From assembly GCA_019694355.1 (NCBI GenBank), contig JAIBCB010000003.1, positions 372,001-436,000 of the forward strand: 64,000 nt of DNA. Reading direction: 5' to 3'. Each line of letters opens with the position of its first letter. Position 1 is the stretch's first letter. A model generated the notes under the pieces. The model had not been told where the DNA came from. It worked only from the letters and a program-made list of their open reading frames with translations, and did not search any database. This DNA comes from Pyrinomonadaceae bacterium. Its GTDB lineage: Bacteria; Acidobacteriota; Blastocatellia; Pyrinomonadales; Pyrinomonadaceae. A program made the position numbers and the translations under genes. Positions 27,076 through 36,700 of this stretch are shown here, piece after piece.

Positions 27076-27867
27076 ATGGACGTCATTGAAGATAAATGGG
27101 ATTGGGACAAGCGTTTTGGGGCCTGGAACGATGCTGACGGTTTTGGGCGTTATCCGTGGGTCGTGAATGTTCACGCACCTTTTACGCCTGCCCGCAGAGC
27201 CCTCCCGATGCTGAACCTGGCTCTCATCTCGACCGCCGGAGCCTATATCGACGGTACGGAGCCCTTTGATATTTCATCGAAGGACGGCGATGTGGAATTT
27301 CGCGAGATCCCGATCGAGGTCGAAGCCGGTGATCTGAAATATGCCGCAAAGGGCTATGATCCTGCGGCCGTCATCTCTGACCGAAATTGCCAGATACCGA
27401 TCGACCGCCTTCTCGAATATCAGCAGAATACCGTGATCGGTTCGCTTAACAGCGTTTGGTGGTCGCTCTCAAGCCACATCCCAAATGCCGGCCGCTTCGC
27501 GGATGAGACCGCACCAAAGCTCGCTGAAAGATTGGCTCGATACGACGTGCAGGCGGCCCTCATCATTCCTGCATCAAAGCTCTGCCATCAGACGGCCGGC
27601 GTCATTGCACGGGGCATCGAAAATGCCGGGATCCCGACGATGACCATCGCCGTAGATACGGAGATAATGGACAAGGTGCGCCCGCCGCGAACCGCATATT
27701 ACGACGGCAAACTTGGTTCGGTCGCTGGAACCGCAGATCATAGCGAATACCAGCGCCGCATCCTCGACGCGGCCCTTCGCTGGATCGAGCCTTTCGATCA
27801 GCCCGGAGCACGAAAACTTGCTGTCGATCTCCAAACGGAAGTCGAGATCGCCCGCGGAGAAAGGTAG
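27076..27867 (+). CDS. GrdB-related protein (glycine/sarcosine/betaine reductase B family)
   Basis: 263 residues resembling the selenoprotein B subunit family of glycine/sarcosine/betaine reductase (PF07355), but lacking a selenocysteine codon. A Cys is found in ASKLCHQTAGVIARGIENAGIPT, the region where family members place redox residues next to a helix. There are no GrdA or GrdC genes, so it is not a functional glycine reductase. Many aerobic bacteria keep such stand-alone homologues without known function. It follows the DUF4149 gene and is convergent with the DUF2585 gene, with one base between the stop codons. Confidence 0.7.
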   Translation: MDVIEDKWDWDKRFGAWNDADGFGRYPWVVNVHAPFTPARRALPMLNLALISTAGAYIDGTEPFDISSKDGDVEFREIPIEVEAGDLKYAAKGYDPAAVISDRNCQIPIDRLLEYQQNTVIGSLNSVWWSLSSHIPNAGRFADETAPKLAERLARYDVQAALIIPASKLCHQTAGVIARGIENAGIPTMTIAVDTEIMDKVRPPRTAYYDGKLGSVAGTADHSEYQRRILDAALRWIEPFDQPGARKLAVDLQTEVEIARGER

Positions 27868-27868
27868 A

Positions 27869-28459
27869 TCATCTCATCCCCATTTGCCAATGTTTTACGG
27901 CGTCGATCGGGTAGAGAAGCATTAGAATATTGATCAGGAGGCTGTCGCGGATCGTAAGGATCAGGACAGCCTCTGTTGCAATGAAGAGTGTAAGCGAGCG
28001 CCAAAAACGCAGCTTCGAAGCGATGACGAACCCTGTCGCACAGAACGTTATGTCCGAGAGTGAATTCAGGATCGAATCCCCAAAATAATCGAGCGAGATC
28101 GTCGCCGCACGGTACCTTTCGATAACGAACGAGGAATTCTCCGCGATCTCCCAGCAAGCCTCGACCGCGACCGCCATCACAAGCCGCCACTTGACCGGAA
28201 CCTTCCCGAACAACACAAAAAGGATCCAAAATTCCGCAACGCCGTGGAGCATGTGCGTGAACGAGTACGGATCGAGCAAATGCTGCGAATTGTGCGTTGA
28301 CCAGATGTCGAATGACCATGGCACGTAATCACCCGCCTGACACCAAAGCACACGTCCCTGCGTTGCGAGAATGATCGCGGCAAGCAGAGCGATGCCGATC
28401 GCACATATGAGGGTCTTGCGTGAAAAAAGCGGGCCGTCTTTCTGATCCATCTTCGTCAT
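27869..28459 (-). CDS. DUF2585 (UPF0314) membrane protein
   Basis: 196 residues with five or six membrane helices. The signature WSTHNSQHLLDPYSFTHMLHG (about residues 52-72; contains conserved His and Asp) and the VEACWEIAENSSFVIERYR stretch define DUF2585. The paired His/Glu in membrane regions suggest an enzyme or a metal site, but no function has been assigned to my knowledge. The upstream region is the repeat patch. Confidence 0.85.
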   Translation of the reverse strand: MTKMDQKDGPLFSRKTLICAIGIALLAAIILATQGRVLWCQAGDYVPWSFDIWSTHNSQHLLDPYSFTHMLHGVAEFWILFVLFGKVPVKWRLVMAVAVEACWEIAENSSFVIERYRAATISLDYFGDSILNSLSDITFCATGFVIASKLRFWRSLTLFIATEAVLILTIRDSLLINILMLLYPIDAVKHWQMGMR

Positions 28460-28509
28460 ATTAGCTTGAATATGCGCCTTCGCCCAAGCCGTTCACAGCA
28501 CACCGAATC

Positions 28510-28735
28510 ACAACTGCCTGCGCAGACGGCCAATGTCAGTACCACCTGCGGTAGCGGGTGGTCTTGTCAGTACCGCCTGCGTGAGCGGCCAGTGGGCAGT
28601 GTTCCGTGAGCCGTCAGCAGTGAGCAGAAGTCAGAACCGCCTGCGTGAGCGGGCGGTCAGCATTGCAGTATCCCGCACGCCAGTAAGGGCGTAGTCTCAA
28701 TACCGGAACCGCCTGTGCCAGCGGTCGGCCGACTT
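28510..28735. repeat. Array of degenerate REP-like palindromes
   Basis: About five related units with the core ACCGCCTGCGTGAGCGG (near 28513, 28541, 28571, 28634 and 28711), most able to fold as ACC(A/G)CC ... GGTGGT-type hairpins. One unit continues into CCCGCACGCCAGTAAGGGCGTA-like sequence at 28671-28692, which recurs exactly at 30337-30358. Noncoding, between the DUF2585 gene and a secreted protein. Confidence 0.75.
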
Positions 28736-28755
28736 TTTTAGCAGCTCCTGAAAGT

Positions 28756-29283
28756 TCAATCATTGATCTGAATGGTGCCGAGGATCTGATCGAAGAGTTT
28801 CGCGCTTGCCTCCTTCTTAAAGCGCGAGTGAACCAATACGATGGTGCGTTTGCCAGCATCACTCACAAAGTCGATCTTGGCGCTCTTCCTAAAACTCTTG
28901 TCGTCTTCCACGTAAGATTCAATGTCGGCCCAATATATCCCCATTTTTACCCATTCCTTCTTGTAAGCTTCTAGGTTTGGGTTATTCGAAAGAGGAGGAG
29001 TTCGAGGGCCATACAATACATCGAGCTCGAGGTCCTCGCCAACCGCCGAAAGATAAGATTGATCTATAACCAATTGATCACTCACCTTAAAGGATTCCGG
29101 CACGCAGAGGGAAACCGGGCCTTTTCTAGCCAGCTTCCAATCGCCAGTCGAAGGCGAGACTGATGCGGGGCATTTAGTGTCCACTTCTTGTGACGATCGC
29201 TTTGGATGCCGTTGTGCAAAACTATGCGTTACACCTATTGACACGAACGCAAGAACAACAACAAATATCGAAAGGTGTTTCAT
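28756..29283 (-). CDS. Secreted protein of unknown function
   Basis: 175 residues with a signal peptide (1-24, ending HSFAQ). The mature part has two Cys (DTKCPASV and VSLCVPESF) that may form a disulfide, and a compact alpha/beta layout ending in a helix that reads AKLFDQILGTIQIND, similar to PsbP/DUF1795-type small periplasmic proteins. No family assigned. It follows an RHS remnant on the same strand, so it may have arrived with that cassette. Confidence 0.6.
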   Translation of the reverse strand: MKHLSIFVVVLAFVSIGVTHSFAQRHPKRSSQEVDTKCPASVSPSTGDWKLARKGPVSLCVPESFKVSDQLVIDQSYLSAVGEDLELDVLYGPRTPPLSNNPNLEAYKKEWVKMGIYWADIESYVEDDKSFRKSAKIDFVSDAGKRTIVLVHSRFKKEASAKLFDQILGTIQIND

Positions 29284-29324
29284 AGGAGCTCCATCACTTC
29301 TTTACCCTCTTGATCCAGTCCATA

Positions 29325-29639
29325 TTACTCGCCGATTGTTGTGCCGTACTGATCCCTCACCTGCGTTTGATTGTGCTCGGCGTCGTAAGTGAACGTTCGG
29401 CCTTCGGCGTCGGCGGTCGTGTTGCCGGAACTGTCAAAGACATACGCGACGAGCCGGTTCTTCGCGAGATCGACCTGCGGATTGCACACCGCCTCCTGAC
29501 AACCCGGAGCAAGCGTCGTTGTATTCGCCTCATCAAAACGCCGATTGCCGTAGCGGTCGAACGTAAACGTCTGCTTCCAAGATTGCGATGCCGAACCGCC
29601 CGTCGGGGCGACATTCTCGACCGCACTCCAAACCAGACG
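29325..29639 (-). pseudogene. Truncated RHS/YD-repeat remnant
   Basis: A frame of 104 codons that shows RHS core signatures: FDRYGNRRFDEANT, LVAYVFDSSGNTTADAEGRTFTYDAEHN and a Q-V-R-D-Q-Y-G terminus, ending in TAA. It has no start codon and is bounded upstream by the stop of the neighbouring membrane-protein gene, so the N-terminal thousand or more residues of a normal RHS protein are gone and no toxin tip follows. This is a decayed or orphan core fragment of a polymorphic-toxin locus. Confidence 0.8.
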
Positions 29640-30035
29640 TCACCGACCTGTTCTGTTAGACCGGGTCATCCTAAATAGTAAGAACCATGCGAGAGATTGG
29701 CCGACCAGAAACCAACAGAACGAAATCACAAAAACCGACGTCCGTTCAATTGCAAATTTTATAGTGCGTTCAAAATTGCCGTTACCAGTTTGCTCCACGA
29801 TGATTAATGCTAACGATACAAACGAATAGCCTAGGAGGAACCCAAGCGAGACCGATCTATAACATTTTGAGGCGGCCAACGGAATCAATATTACCGCTAC
29901 GACAAACAAGATCCATGCAAAAAGTGTATCTGCGAAAAGAAACGTTCCATGACCGTCGGCAAGCGAGGCGAAAACAAGAAACGCATAAATGGCCGAGTAT
30001 CCCAACCACAGAATGAGATACATCGAATAGCGCAT
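29640..30035 (-). CDS. Small four-helix membrane protein next to RHS remnant
   Basis: 131 residues from ATG 30035 (a longer frame starts at 30107 with a basic, uninformative extension). Four hydrophobic helices (about 5-25, 30-50, 60-80, 103-122). No family recognised. It ends exactly where the RHS remnant begins. Small membrane proteins often act as immunity proteins beside RHS tips, which is a possible origin, but nothing in the sequence proves it. Confidence 0.55.
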   Translation of the reverse strand: MRYSMYLILWLGYSAIYAFLVFASLADGHGTFLFADTLFAWILFVVAVILIPLAASKCYRSVSLGFLLGYSFVSLALIIVEQTGNGNFERTIKFAIERTSVFVISFCWFLVGQSLAWFLLFRMTRSNRTGR

Positions 30036-30302
30036 TGGTAGGTTCCCGCGCGCGAGCAAACGAGTACGGTGCGATCTGCCACTACAACTTTTTCTTCTGA
30101 TCGTCATCCTTCTGGCGCGTACCTTGGCGGGTTTATTTTCGATATTGGAATGCCGTGCTGGTGGATCATAATCTCCCTCGACCTCAGGAAAAGTTTACGC
30201 GTATATCTTCGGCCGCGATAGCACAAAACGCACAGAATGTATCAAACCGCACAAAAGGGACAAACGGTATCAATGTGCACGATCTGCACGATTTGCACAA
30301 AA

Positions 30303-30358
30303 GTCAGAACCGTCAGCTGGCGGCCAGTTGCGGAAGCCCGCACGCCAGTAAGGGCGTA
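30303..30358. repeat. Second copy of REP-like unit
   Basis: Begins CAGAACCG and ends with 22 bases identical to 28671-28692 (CCCGCACGCC then AGTAAGGGCGTA); the terminal part folds as ACGCC-AGTAAG-GGCGT. Confidence 0.75.
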
Positions 30359-30384
30359 ACACTCAACTCAACTCCCCCGAATTG

Positions 30385-30559
30385 CCACGGCATTTATGCC
30401 GTGGAACCGTGCCCCAAAACCATCCTCGGAGGCGGCTTGCCGCCGACAAACGCGCTGTCGCGTGCTCCGCACGCTCCGAGAATATTTGGCCACGGTAACC
30501 CAGGGTGGCGGCCGAGGCGGCCTTACCCTGGGCTACATTCATACGTCCCCTGCGGGGAC
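30385..30559. repeat. Compound palindromic element (three hairpins)
   Basis: Hairpin 1: CCACGGCAT-TT-ATGCCGTGG (30385-30404). Hairpin 2: CCCAGGGT (30499-30506) with ACCCTGGG (30525-30532) around a GC-rich core. Hairpin 3: GTCCCC-TGC-GGGGAC (30545-30559). The order and spacing look like a small mobile or REP-type palindromic element rather than separate terminators. Confidence 0.6.
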
Positions 30560-30851
30560 TAAGGCACTACCGCCGACAAAACCTCGATCTTTGTCCCGTC
30601 CCACCGTGAATGGACAAGTGGGACAAAGTGGGACAAGAATCGGCGTTCCGGCTGCCTGCGGTTACAATTTTTGTCATTTTTGTCAAAGATCAGGTGTAAC
30701 AACATATGTTCGCACCACCTCTACGAGTGTATCATACGTGTCAAGCACTATTTTTTGAGAGTCTCTTCGAATTACCCCGATCTCAAACGGTTCCGAAATA
30801 GGTGATAAGTGATAAGTGAGAAGTCAGAAGTCTGGTGGATTGCCACGGCGT

Positions 30852-31538
30852 TCAGGGCTTTCCGCGGCCGATCTCGTCAAAAGGTATGTCGTAGATCGCG
30901 TAATCCTGCCAATCCTTATAGTCGAAATGCCACCATTCGTTCGGGTTCACAAAGAAGCCTTCGGCTTCCATCAAGCGCCGGAGTTTGTCGCGGTTGGCAC
31001 GCTCTTCGTCTGTCCCGCCTGCGTAATCGGGCGACGCACGTTCGGTGAACTCATCAAAATCCGAGGGCATCGGGATCAGCTTGCCGGTCTTTAGGTCGTA
31101 AATGCTCAGATCTACCGCGCATCCGCGATTGTGCTTCGAACCCTTTGCAGGATCCGCAACATATTTTCGCTCGTCGAGCTTTACGACGTCCCAAAAGAGC
31201 TTCGTTATCCGCCAGGGGCGATATCCGTCAAAGATGACCAGCCCAAGGCCGTCCTTCTTGAGTTTCTTGTGCACGCGAAGAAGTGCCTTGGCAGCGTCCC
31301 TTTGGAGGAACGCGCGAGCTTCGGGGTACACGGCCTGACCGGTGAAATTATCGGTCCGGGCGTAACGAATATCGAGTTTGATGGTCTTGCTTAGCTTTGT
31401 GAGTTCTACCAGATCGGCCTCTCGCTTGTTCTCTTCGTGCGGCGGGCCGTCCTGGGCACGCACGCCGCAAAATAGAATAAGGCAGAAAAGTGCCGCAGTA
31501 AATCCGGCCTTGAATTTATGACATTTAGCAGCGAACAT
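30852..31538 (-). CDS. D-Ala-D-Ala dipeptidase, VanX-like M15D peptidase
   Basis: Zinc peptidase that cleaves D-alanyl-D-alanine. 228 residues: signal peptide (1-29, ending GVRAQ), then the M15D domain. Zinc and catalytic motifs are present: SKHNRGCAVDLS (SxHxxGxAxD) and EWWHFDY (the catalytic Glu and third zinc ligand), with VIFDGYRPW as the substrate-binding Arg region. Export to the periplasm suggests peptidoglycan dipeptide recycling, not VanA-type resistance; no van ligase or regulator is adjacent. Confidence 0.92.
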   Translation of the reverse strand: MFAAKCHKFKAGFTAALFCLILFCGVRAQDGPPHEENKREADLVELTKLSKTIKLDIRYARTDNFTGQAVYPEARAFLQRDAAKALLRVHKKLKKDGLGLVIFDGYRPWRITKLFWDVVKLDERKYVADPAKGSKHNRGCAVDLSIYDLKTGKLIPMPSDFDEFTERASPDYAGGTDEERANRDKLRRLMEAEGFFVNPNEWWHFDYKDWQDYAIYDIPFDEIGRGKP

Positions 31539-31575
31539 CGAATCGGTGCTTACGGCCGATGCAAATCTCCGGGCC

Positions 31576-32628
31576 TTATTGCGGCACTGCGTCCTCCTTT
31601 AGGTCATCATCACGAATGACAACGTCGGTCCCGAACTTCTGATAGTCCTTGAACAGGATGATATTGCGCGTATCAAAGAGCTTGCCGCTGCTGCGTGAGG
31701 TGAGCCGAACGTCGGACCGAGCCGGCAGCAAATATTTCTCGTTGTCGATCGTCACCCAACCGTAGTCTATTATTCGTCGTGCCGCAGTGACGATGAAGCC
31801 GGGCGGAATATCCGTCGCTTCGCTCTCGATGCGAAGGACGCGGGCCGTCTCGCGGTCGATCCAAACTTTACCTCGCATCCCGGTGATGACCTGATCTGTG
31901 GGAAGCTCGCCGGCACTCACGCGTTGACGCGCTTTTTCCTGAGACACCGAAAATTCATATACGACCGCTTTGCGCAGATCGATCTGATCGGTATCCAACA
32001 CCTTGAACACTGCATCATTCTCGGGTTTGAAGATAGTCGAAAGTACAGTGACGAATTCGCCGGTCGAACTTGTCCCGCCCGCTTGTGAGTACGAACTCTG
32101 AGCCTTCGGGTCTGTCTGTCGGACGCCGTTTATAGAAAGCAGGCGGTAATCTTCCTCGCCGGTGGAGCGATAACTCACACCGACGACGAGTCGGTCAAGG
32201 GTTCGGTAAGTATTCGTTCCCGCGAACGCCATTCCACGCTGAATGAGCTGCTTTACGACGAAATCCGGCATATCGCCGACCGCCGCCATTGTGTTTTGCC
32301 GTGTTCTCTCGAGGAGTTCGGCAGACTCTTTTGCTGAAGGCAACTGCGAGCCGGTAGGATCGAGCCGCCGTCGTCCGGCCTCGTCAAGGGCTCGCCGCAG
32401 CTCCTCGTCAGTGCCGGCCTTTGTTTTCGTCAGGCTGCGGATGCCATCGGTCACCTCGAACGCGATACCGCGTTTGCGCAAGGCCTCGACGATCCGGTCG
32501 CGTTCAGCCGGATCCTTCTGCAAGGTGTAGAGCATCTTGACATATTCGGCCTGAGTAAGCGGCGTCTCTTGCGCGAACGAGACCGAAACGGCAAGGAGCG
32601 TGATCACGATGGTGATAAAAACTCTCAT
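31576..32628 (-). CDS. Secreted protein of unknown function
   Basis: 350 residues from ATG 32628 (the reading frame continues to 32658 but adds no signal features). Signal peptide 1-19, ending SVSFAQ. The middle, about 95-330, is beta-rich with GMRGKVWIDRETARVLRIESEATDIPPGF, a pattern typical of acidobacterial secreted proteins related to the LolA/outer-membrane fold. No catalytic motif seen. The VanX gene follows after a 37-base gap on the same strand. Confidence 0.65.
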   Translation of the reverse strand: MRVFITIVITLLAVSVSFAQETPLTQAEYVKMLYTLQKDPAERDRIVEALRKRGIAFEVTDGIRSLTKTKAGTDEELRRALDEAGRRRLDPTGSQLPSAKESAELLERTRQNTMAAVGDMPDFVVKQLIQRGMAFAGTNTYRTLDRLVVGVSYRSTGEEDYRLLSINGVRQTDPKAQSSYSQAGGTSSTGEFVTVLSTIFKPENDAVFKVLDTDQIDLRKAVVYEFSVSQEKARQRVSAGELPTDQVITGMRGKVWIDRETARVLRIESEATDIPPGFIVTAARRIIDYGWVTIDNEKYLLPARSDVRLTSRSSGKLFDTRNIILFKDYQKFGTDVVIRDDDLKEDAVPQ

Positions 32629-32692
32629 TCTGAGTAATGATGCCAAATCGACGGGCAAGAGTTGGCTTCACAAAAAGTATGCGGCAGAAAGC

Positions 32693-32726
32693 AAAAAAGC
32701 GGAAAGATCAAAATGACCTTTCCGCT
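32693..32726 (-). terminator. Intrinsic terminator of the first PilZ gene
   Basis: On the minus strand AGCGGAAAG pairs with CTTTCCGCT across an 11-base loop and is followed by TTTTT. Strong fit. Confidence 0.9.
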
Positions 32727-32754
32727 CCTTGTTTATGATAACGAAAAAGAAAAG

Positions 32755-33156
32755 CTAATTAACCCACTCCTCTTCGTAATTAAGTTGCCAATGCCTCGTC
32801 ACCCAAGCTTGAGCCTCAGACATCGCCGTTTCTTTCCATTTCTTCAAATTTTCAAGAACAGAAAGAGCGGCCATGGGTTTGCTCGGATCGCGTTCGACAC
32901 GAATTACCTCGGTCTTGACATCGATGATCGGTTTATCGTCACCGAGGATCTTCAATCGAACCTTGCTTCCGACCGGCGGAAGAACCTCGAGATTAACGAG
33001 TGCACTCGCCTCTCCGACATTTTCCGTCAAGCCTTCAACCCTGATCGTCCGTCCGCTTTCCGCGTCAACCCATGTAGCCCTTACAGGCATACTTGCCGTG
33101 ATGCGATGGTGCAATGGCGTTCTGTATGATGAAGTAGCGTAATCTACGTCTGCCAT
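32755..33156 (-). CDS. PilZ-like domain protein 1
   Basis: 133 residues, almost all PilZ beta-barrel (about 15-115). The c-di-GMP motif RxxxR is weak (RTPLHHR) and the second motif reads TENVGEAS where NxSxxG is expected, so nucleotide binding is doubtful. It has a close relative at 61655-62020 in this window that shares TENVG, GSKV, VIR(V/L)ER and the final helix. Terminator directly downstream. May tune pilus or envelope functions. Confidence 0.75.
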   Translation of the reverse strand: MADVDYATSSYRTPLHHRITASMPVRATWVDAESGRTIRVEGLTENVGEASALVNLEVLPPVGSKVRLKILGDDKPIIDVKTEVIRVERDPSKPMAALSVLENLKKWKETAMSEAQAWVTRHWQLNYEEEWVN

Positions 33157-33734
33157 TATTTCCCCCTATAAAAACAGTTCATAAAGTAATTGGAACTCAA
33201 AGATCTAGAACTGCGCCAAACAATCTTATTTATTATTACAAAAAAGTCAAGTTTCGTTTCCCACTCTTCGTGCCATCGGGTCTTTTTCTGCGACCTACCC
33301 AATTACGAGTATGTTTGTAACACGGATGATTACAGATGTCAATAGGCAATTTTCGGTGGTTTTTGGCTATATTTTCCGGTTTTCGAAAAATCGCGAGAAT
33401 CTGCTTGAAAATTACTGCATTTGGTTCTACATTTGTCGGTATTCAGGTTGCATAAGTGTTACAAAAACAGGCGTCGCGCCTTGTTCTGCAACGAACGCTG
33501 AACGTAATGTTTAATCATCAGCTTGCCGGCCGTCTCACGAAAGAGGCTTAAAAGCTGATCAAGGGGAATGCCTTTTGTACGGATACGCGATCTTCGACCA
33601 TTCCGAGCTAGGTGCTCGGCATCCGAAAATCGCAATAAGTATCCATAATTTCGTTCCTTGTCGACCAAGTTTTTAGACAGCGGACGGCGAGTGTGCTATC
33701 TAGACCACATCAATGCCCTTAGAGGTAAATAAAA
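33157..33734. other. AT-rich upstream region of the Oar-like receptor
   Basis: About 580 bases of lower GC than the neighbours. Two short frames (33311-33514 and 33459-33668) lack ribosome binding sites and motifs, so I do not call them. It should contain the promoter of the large receptor; AGAGG (33720-33724) is its likely ribosome binding site. Confidence 0.5.
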
Positions 33735-36700
33735 ATGTCCAAAATATTATTCAACAAACTGCTTGCTATGACAGTGCTCGCAGTGCTTTCGTTTGCGGGG
33801 ATGGCGTTTGCCCAATCGCAGGCAAGCACCGGCCAGATCACTGGCACAGTGTCAGATGCTAACGGAGCGGTCATTCCGAACGCGACCGTTACCCTGACGA
33901 GCAAGGCCACCAATCAAAAACAGACCGCAACAACAGGCTCTGACGGAGTTTATAAATTCGTCCTTCTGCAGCCGGGCGTTTATGAACTAAGTACGACAGC
34001 GACCGGATTCGGTGAAACGAAGACCGAAGTAACCGCCGTTGTCGGCCGTACAGTTGACGCAAATATCAAGATGGCCGCCGGCGAAGTTTCTGCGACCGTC
34101 ACAGTTTCCGATGACGCTGTGCAGACCACGACGAGCAACTTCGACTCGGTCCAAAGCAGCCAGGCGATCGAGAATCTGCCGATCAACGGCCGCCGCTTTC
34201 AGGATTTCGTTACGCTGACGCCGACGGCTCAGGTAGATCCTTCACGCGGCCAGATCTCTTTGAGCGGACAACGCGGCATCAACTCGAACATCAACGTTGA
34301 CGGCGTCGATTACAACCAGCCGTTCTTTGGCGGTATTCGCGGCGGTGAACGTTCGAATTCAGCGTTTACGCTTCCGCAGGAATCGATCCAGGAGTTTCAG
34401 GTCGTTGCGGCAGGTTACTCTGCTGAGTTTGGCCGCAGTTCGGGCGGCATCGTCAACGCAGTTACGAAATCCGGCACGAACGAACTTCACGGCTCGGCTT
34501 TTTACTTGATCCGTCCGAAACAGCTTGCCCGTCCGAATAGTTTTGCCAAGGCCCTCGCCGACCAGCGGCTGAATGCCCTCGGTCTTGAGGCAACGCTTGC
34601 ACCGACGCAGCATCAGTTCGGCGGCTCGATCGGCGGCCCGATCATCAAGGACAAACTCTTCTATTTCGCGAGCTATGAACAGCAGCGTTTCCGTGCACCG
34701 CGTCAGGTTTTGTACCAGAACTTGATCAGCCTTGCAACGGTCACGCCCTCGCAGCAGGAAGCCTTTGATTTTTACAGAGGCAACGAAGTGCAGTTCCAGC
34801 AGACCAATGACGCATATGCGGTCTTGGGCAAGATCGACTGGAATCTCAATCAGGCGAACCGCTTCAATATTCGCTACAACTTCGCGACCAACAAGGCATT
34901 GAATGCGGTGTCGACCGGTGAAACGGCCCTTGACCCGACTACGCTGAATTCGCTTTCGACAAACGGTACTGAGAACGACAAGAACCACATTATCGTGGCT
35001 CAGCTCATCTCGAACCTGAGCTCGAATTGGATAAACGAATTTCGCGGACAGTGGGCCTACGAAGAAAGACCGCGTATCCCCAACGCACTCGTCGCAGATA
35101 TCAATACCTCGATCGGTACGTACGGAACCCGAAACTTCCTTCCTACGACGCAGTTCGACAAACGGCTTCAGTTTGCAGACAGCCTTACCTATCTGAAGGG
35201 TGCTCACACGTTCAAGTTCGGCGGTGAATTCAGCCGCATCAGAGCCGAGCAGACGTTCGGATTCAACCAAACGGGTGTCTATACGTTCTCGGGTCTTAGC
35301 TCGACAACGGCTATTCTCGATGCACTCGGCGTAACACGTACCGCAACCTTCCGCGGAAGGTTCGATACGACAACGGCGCGCTACAACCGACAGGTCGGAA
35401 ACCTTGAAGCAGGATTCGGCGTGACGGAAGTTGCCGCTTTCGCTCAGGATTCGTGGCGCGTAAACAACAAACTCACGCTCAATCTTGGCCTGCGTTTTGA
35501 GAAGCAGTTCAATCCGGAAGCAGAAGCGAACAATGACCCGATCCTTACCTTGATTCGCAACACATCGTTCCCGATGCTTGGCGGAAAGGGTATCGATCCG
35601 GCGAACATCCCGGACAGCCAAAATGAATGGGGCCCGCGTGTAGGCTTTGCCTATGATCCGTTGGGTAATGGCAGGACCGTCATACGCGGATTTGCAGGCC
35701 GTTATTTTGCACGCACGCCGCTTATTGTTCTAGCAGCACCGTTCAATAACTTCCGCGACCCGGCGGGCGACCTCTCGGTTACCCTCGGATCGCCTGCATT
35801 TAGTGCTGCCGGCTTTAACCAAGCTGCGTTTGACGCGGCAAATCCGCAGTACGTCTCGATCGTGGGCGGGACGGGCTTTACGCCGAATACGGTCTATCGC
35901 CAGTTCGCGATCCTCGGTATCGACCTTAACACCTCGCCGCTGGGCAATTTGCCGATCCTTAGCCCAACGCAGATGGCGGCCATTCAGACGGCGATCCTTG
36001 CTGCGACGACAAATCCGCCGGCGAACCTCGGGATCTTCCAGGGAGCGAACTTCATCGGTATCGCACCTAACTTCAAGAACCCTGAATCGTTCCAATTCGG
36101 TTTTGGCGTCGAGCATCAGTTCAACCGGAATTTGACACTTGGTATTGATTACTCTCAGGTGAACACGATCCATCTGCAGCGTAACCGCGATATCAACCTG
36201 CCGGCGCCGACCGGTGTCGATCCCGTAACGGGACGTGTTCTTGTTAACCGTAATAATCGGCCCCTTCGAGGAATCGGCACGCTTCAGATGCGTGATTCTT
36301 CGGCACGTTCGCTCTATCGAGCACTTACGTTCCGTGCGAACTACAAGCAGAAATGGATGAGGGTCAACCTCTATTACACCTTCTCCCGTTCGCTTTCTGA
36401 CGACGATAACGAACGTGATTCGGGCGGTGTGCTCTACTCGAATCCCTATGACCTGAGGGGCGAATATTTCAATTCGCGTCTTGACCGTCGGCATCAGTTC
36501 GTTGCGAATCCGATCTTCTTCCTTCCGTGGGACTTCGAGGTTTCGAGTGCTATCAGGCTGCGTTCCGGTACGCCGATCGATGCTCGTGTCGGTTCGGACC
36601 TGAACGGAGACGGCAACTCGACGGAACGCCCGATGGTCGCTCAGGGGGTAGAGATGAGGAGGAACTACTACACGAATCGTCCGATCTACGATGTCGATAT

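Larger units (their letters stand above)
30036..30851. other. Noncoding repeat-rich region
   Basis: About 800 bases without a credible gene. It holds near-tandem words around 30270-30300 (repeated TGCACGAT), a REP-like copy (30303-30358), three palindromes (30385-30559), and repeated GTGGGACAA words near 30610-30640. Open frames such as 30155-30562 and 30396-30758 are repeat translations. Confidence 0.6.

Noticed and set aside
27568..27610. Selenocysteine in the GrdB-like gene
   Set aside because: The codon at the redox position is TGC (Cys), and no in-frame TGA is present before the true stop.
30155..30758. Two overlapping plus-strand frames in the repeat region
   Set aside because: They run through palindromes and repeats, and their predicted proteins are low-complexity translations of those repeats.
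33459..33668. 69-codon minus-strand frame upstream of the receptor
   Set aside because: No ribosome binding site or motif; the region is AT-rich and likely regulatory.
34359..35621. 420-codon minus-strand frame across the Oar-like receptor
   Set aside because: Antisense to a well-supported coding frame; composition rich in Arg, no domain.
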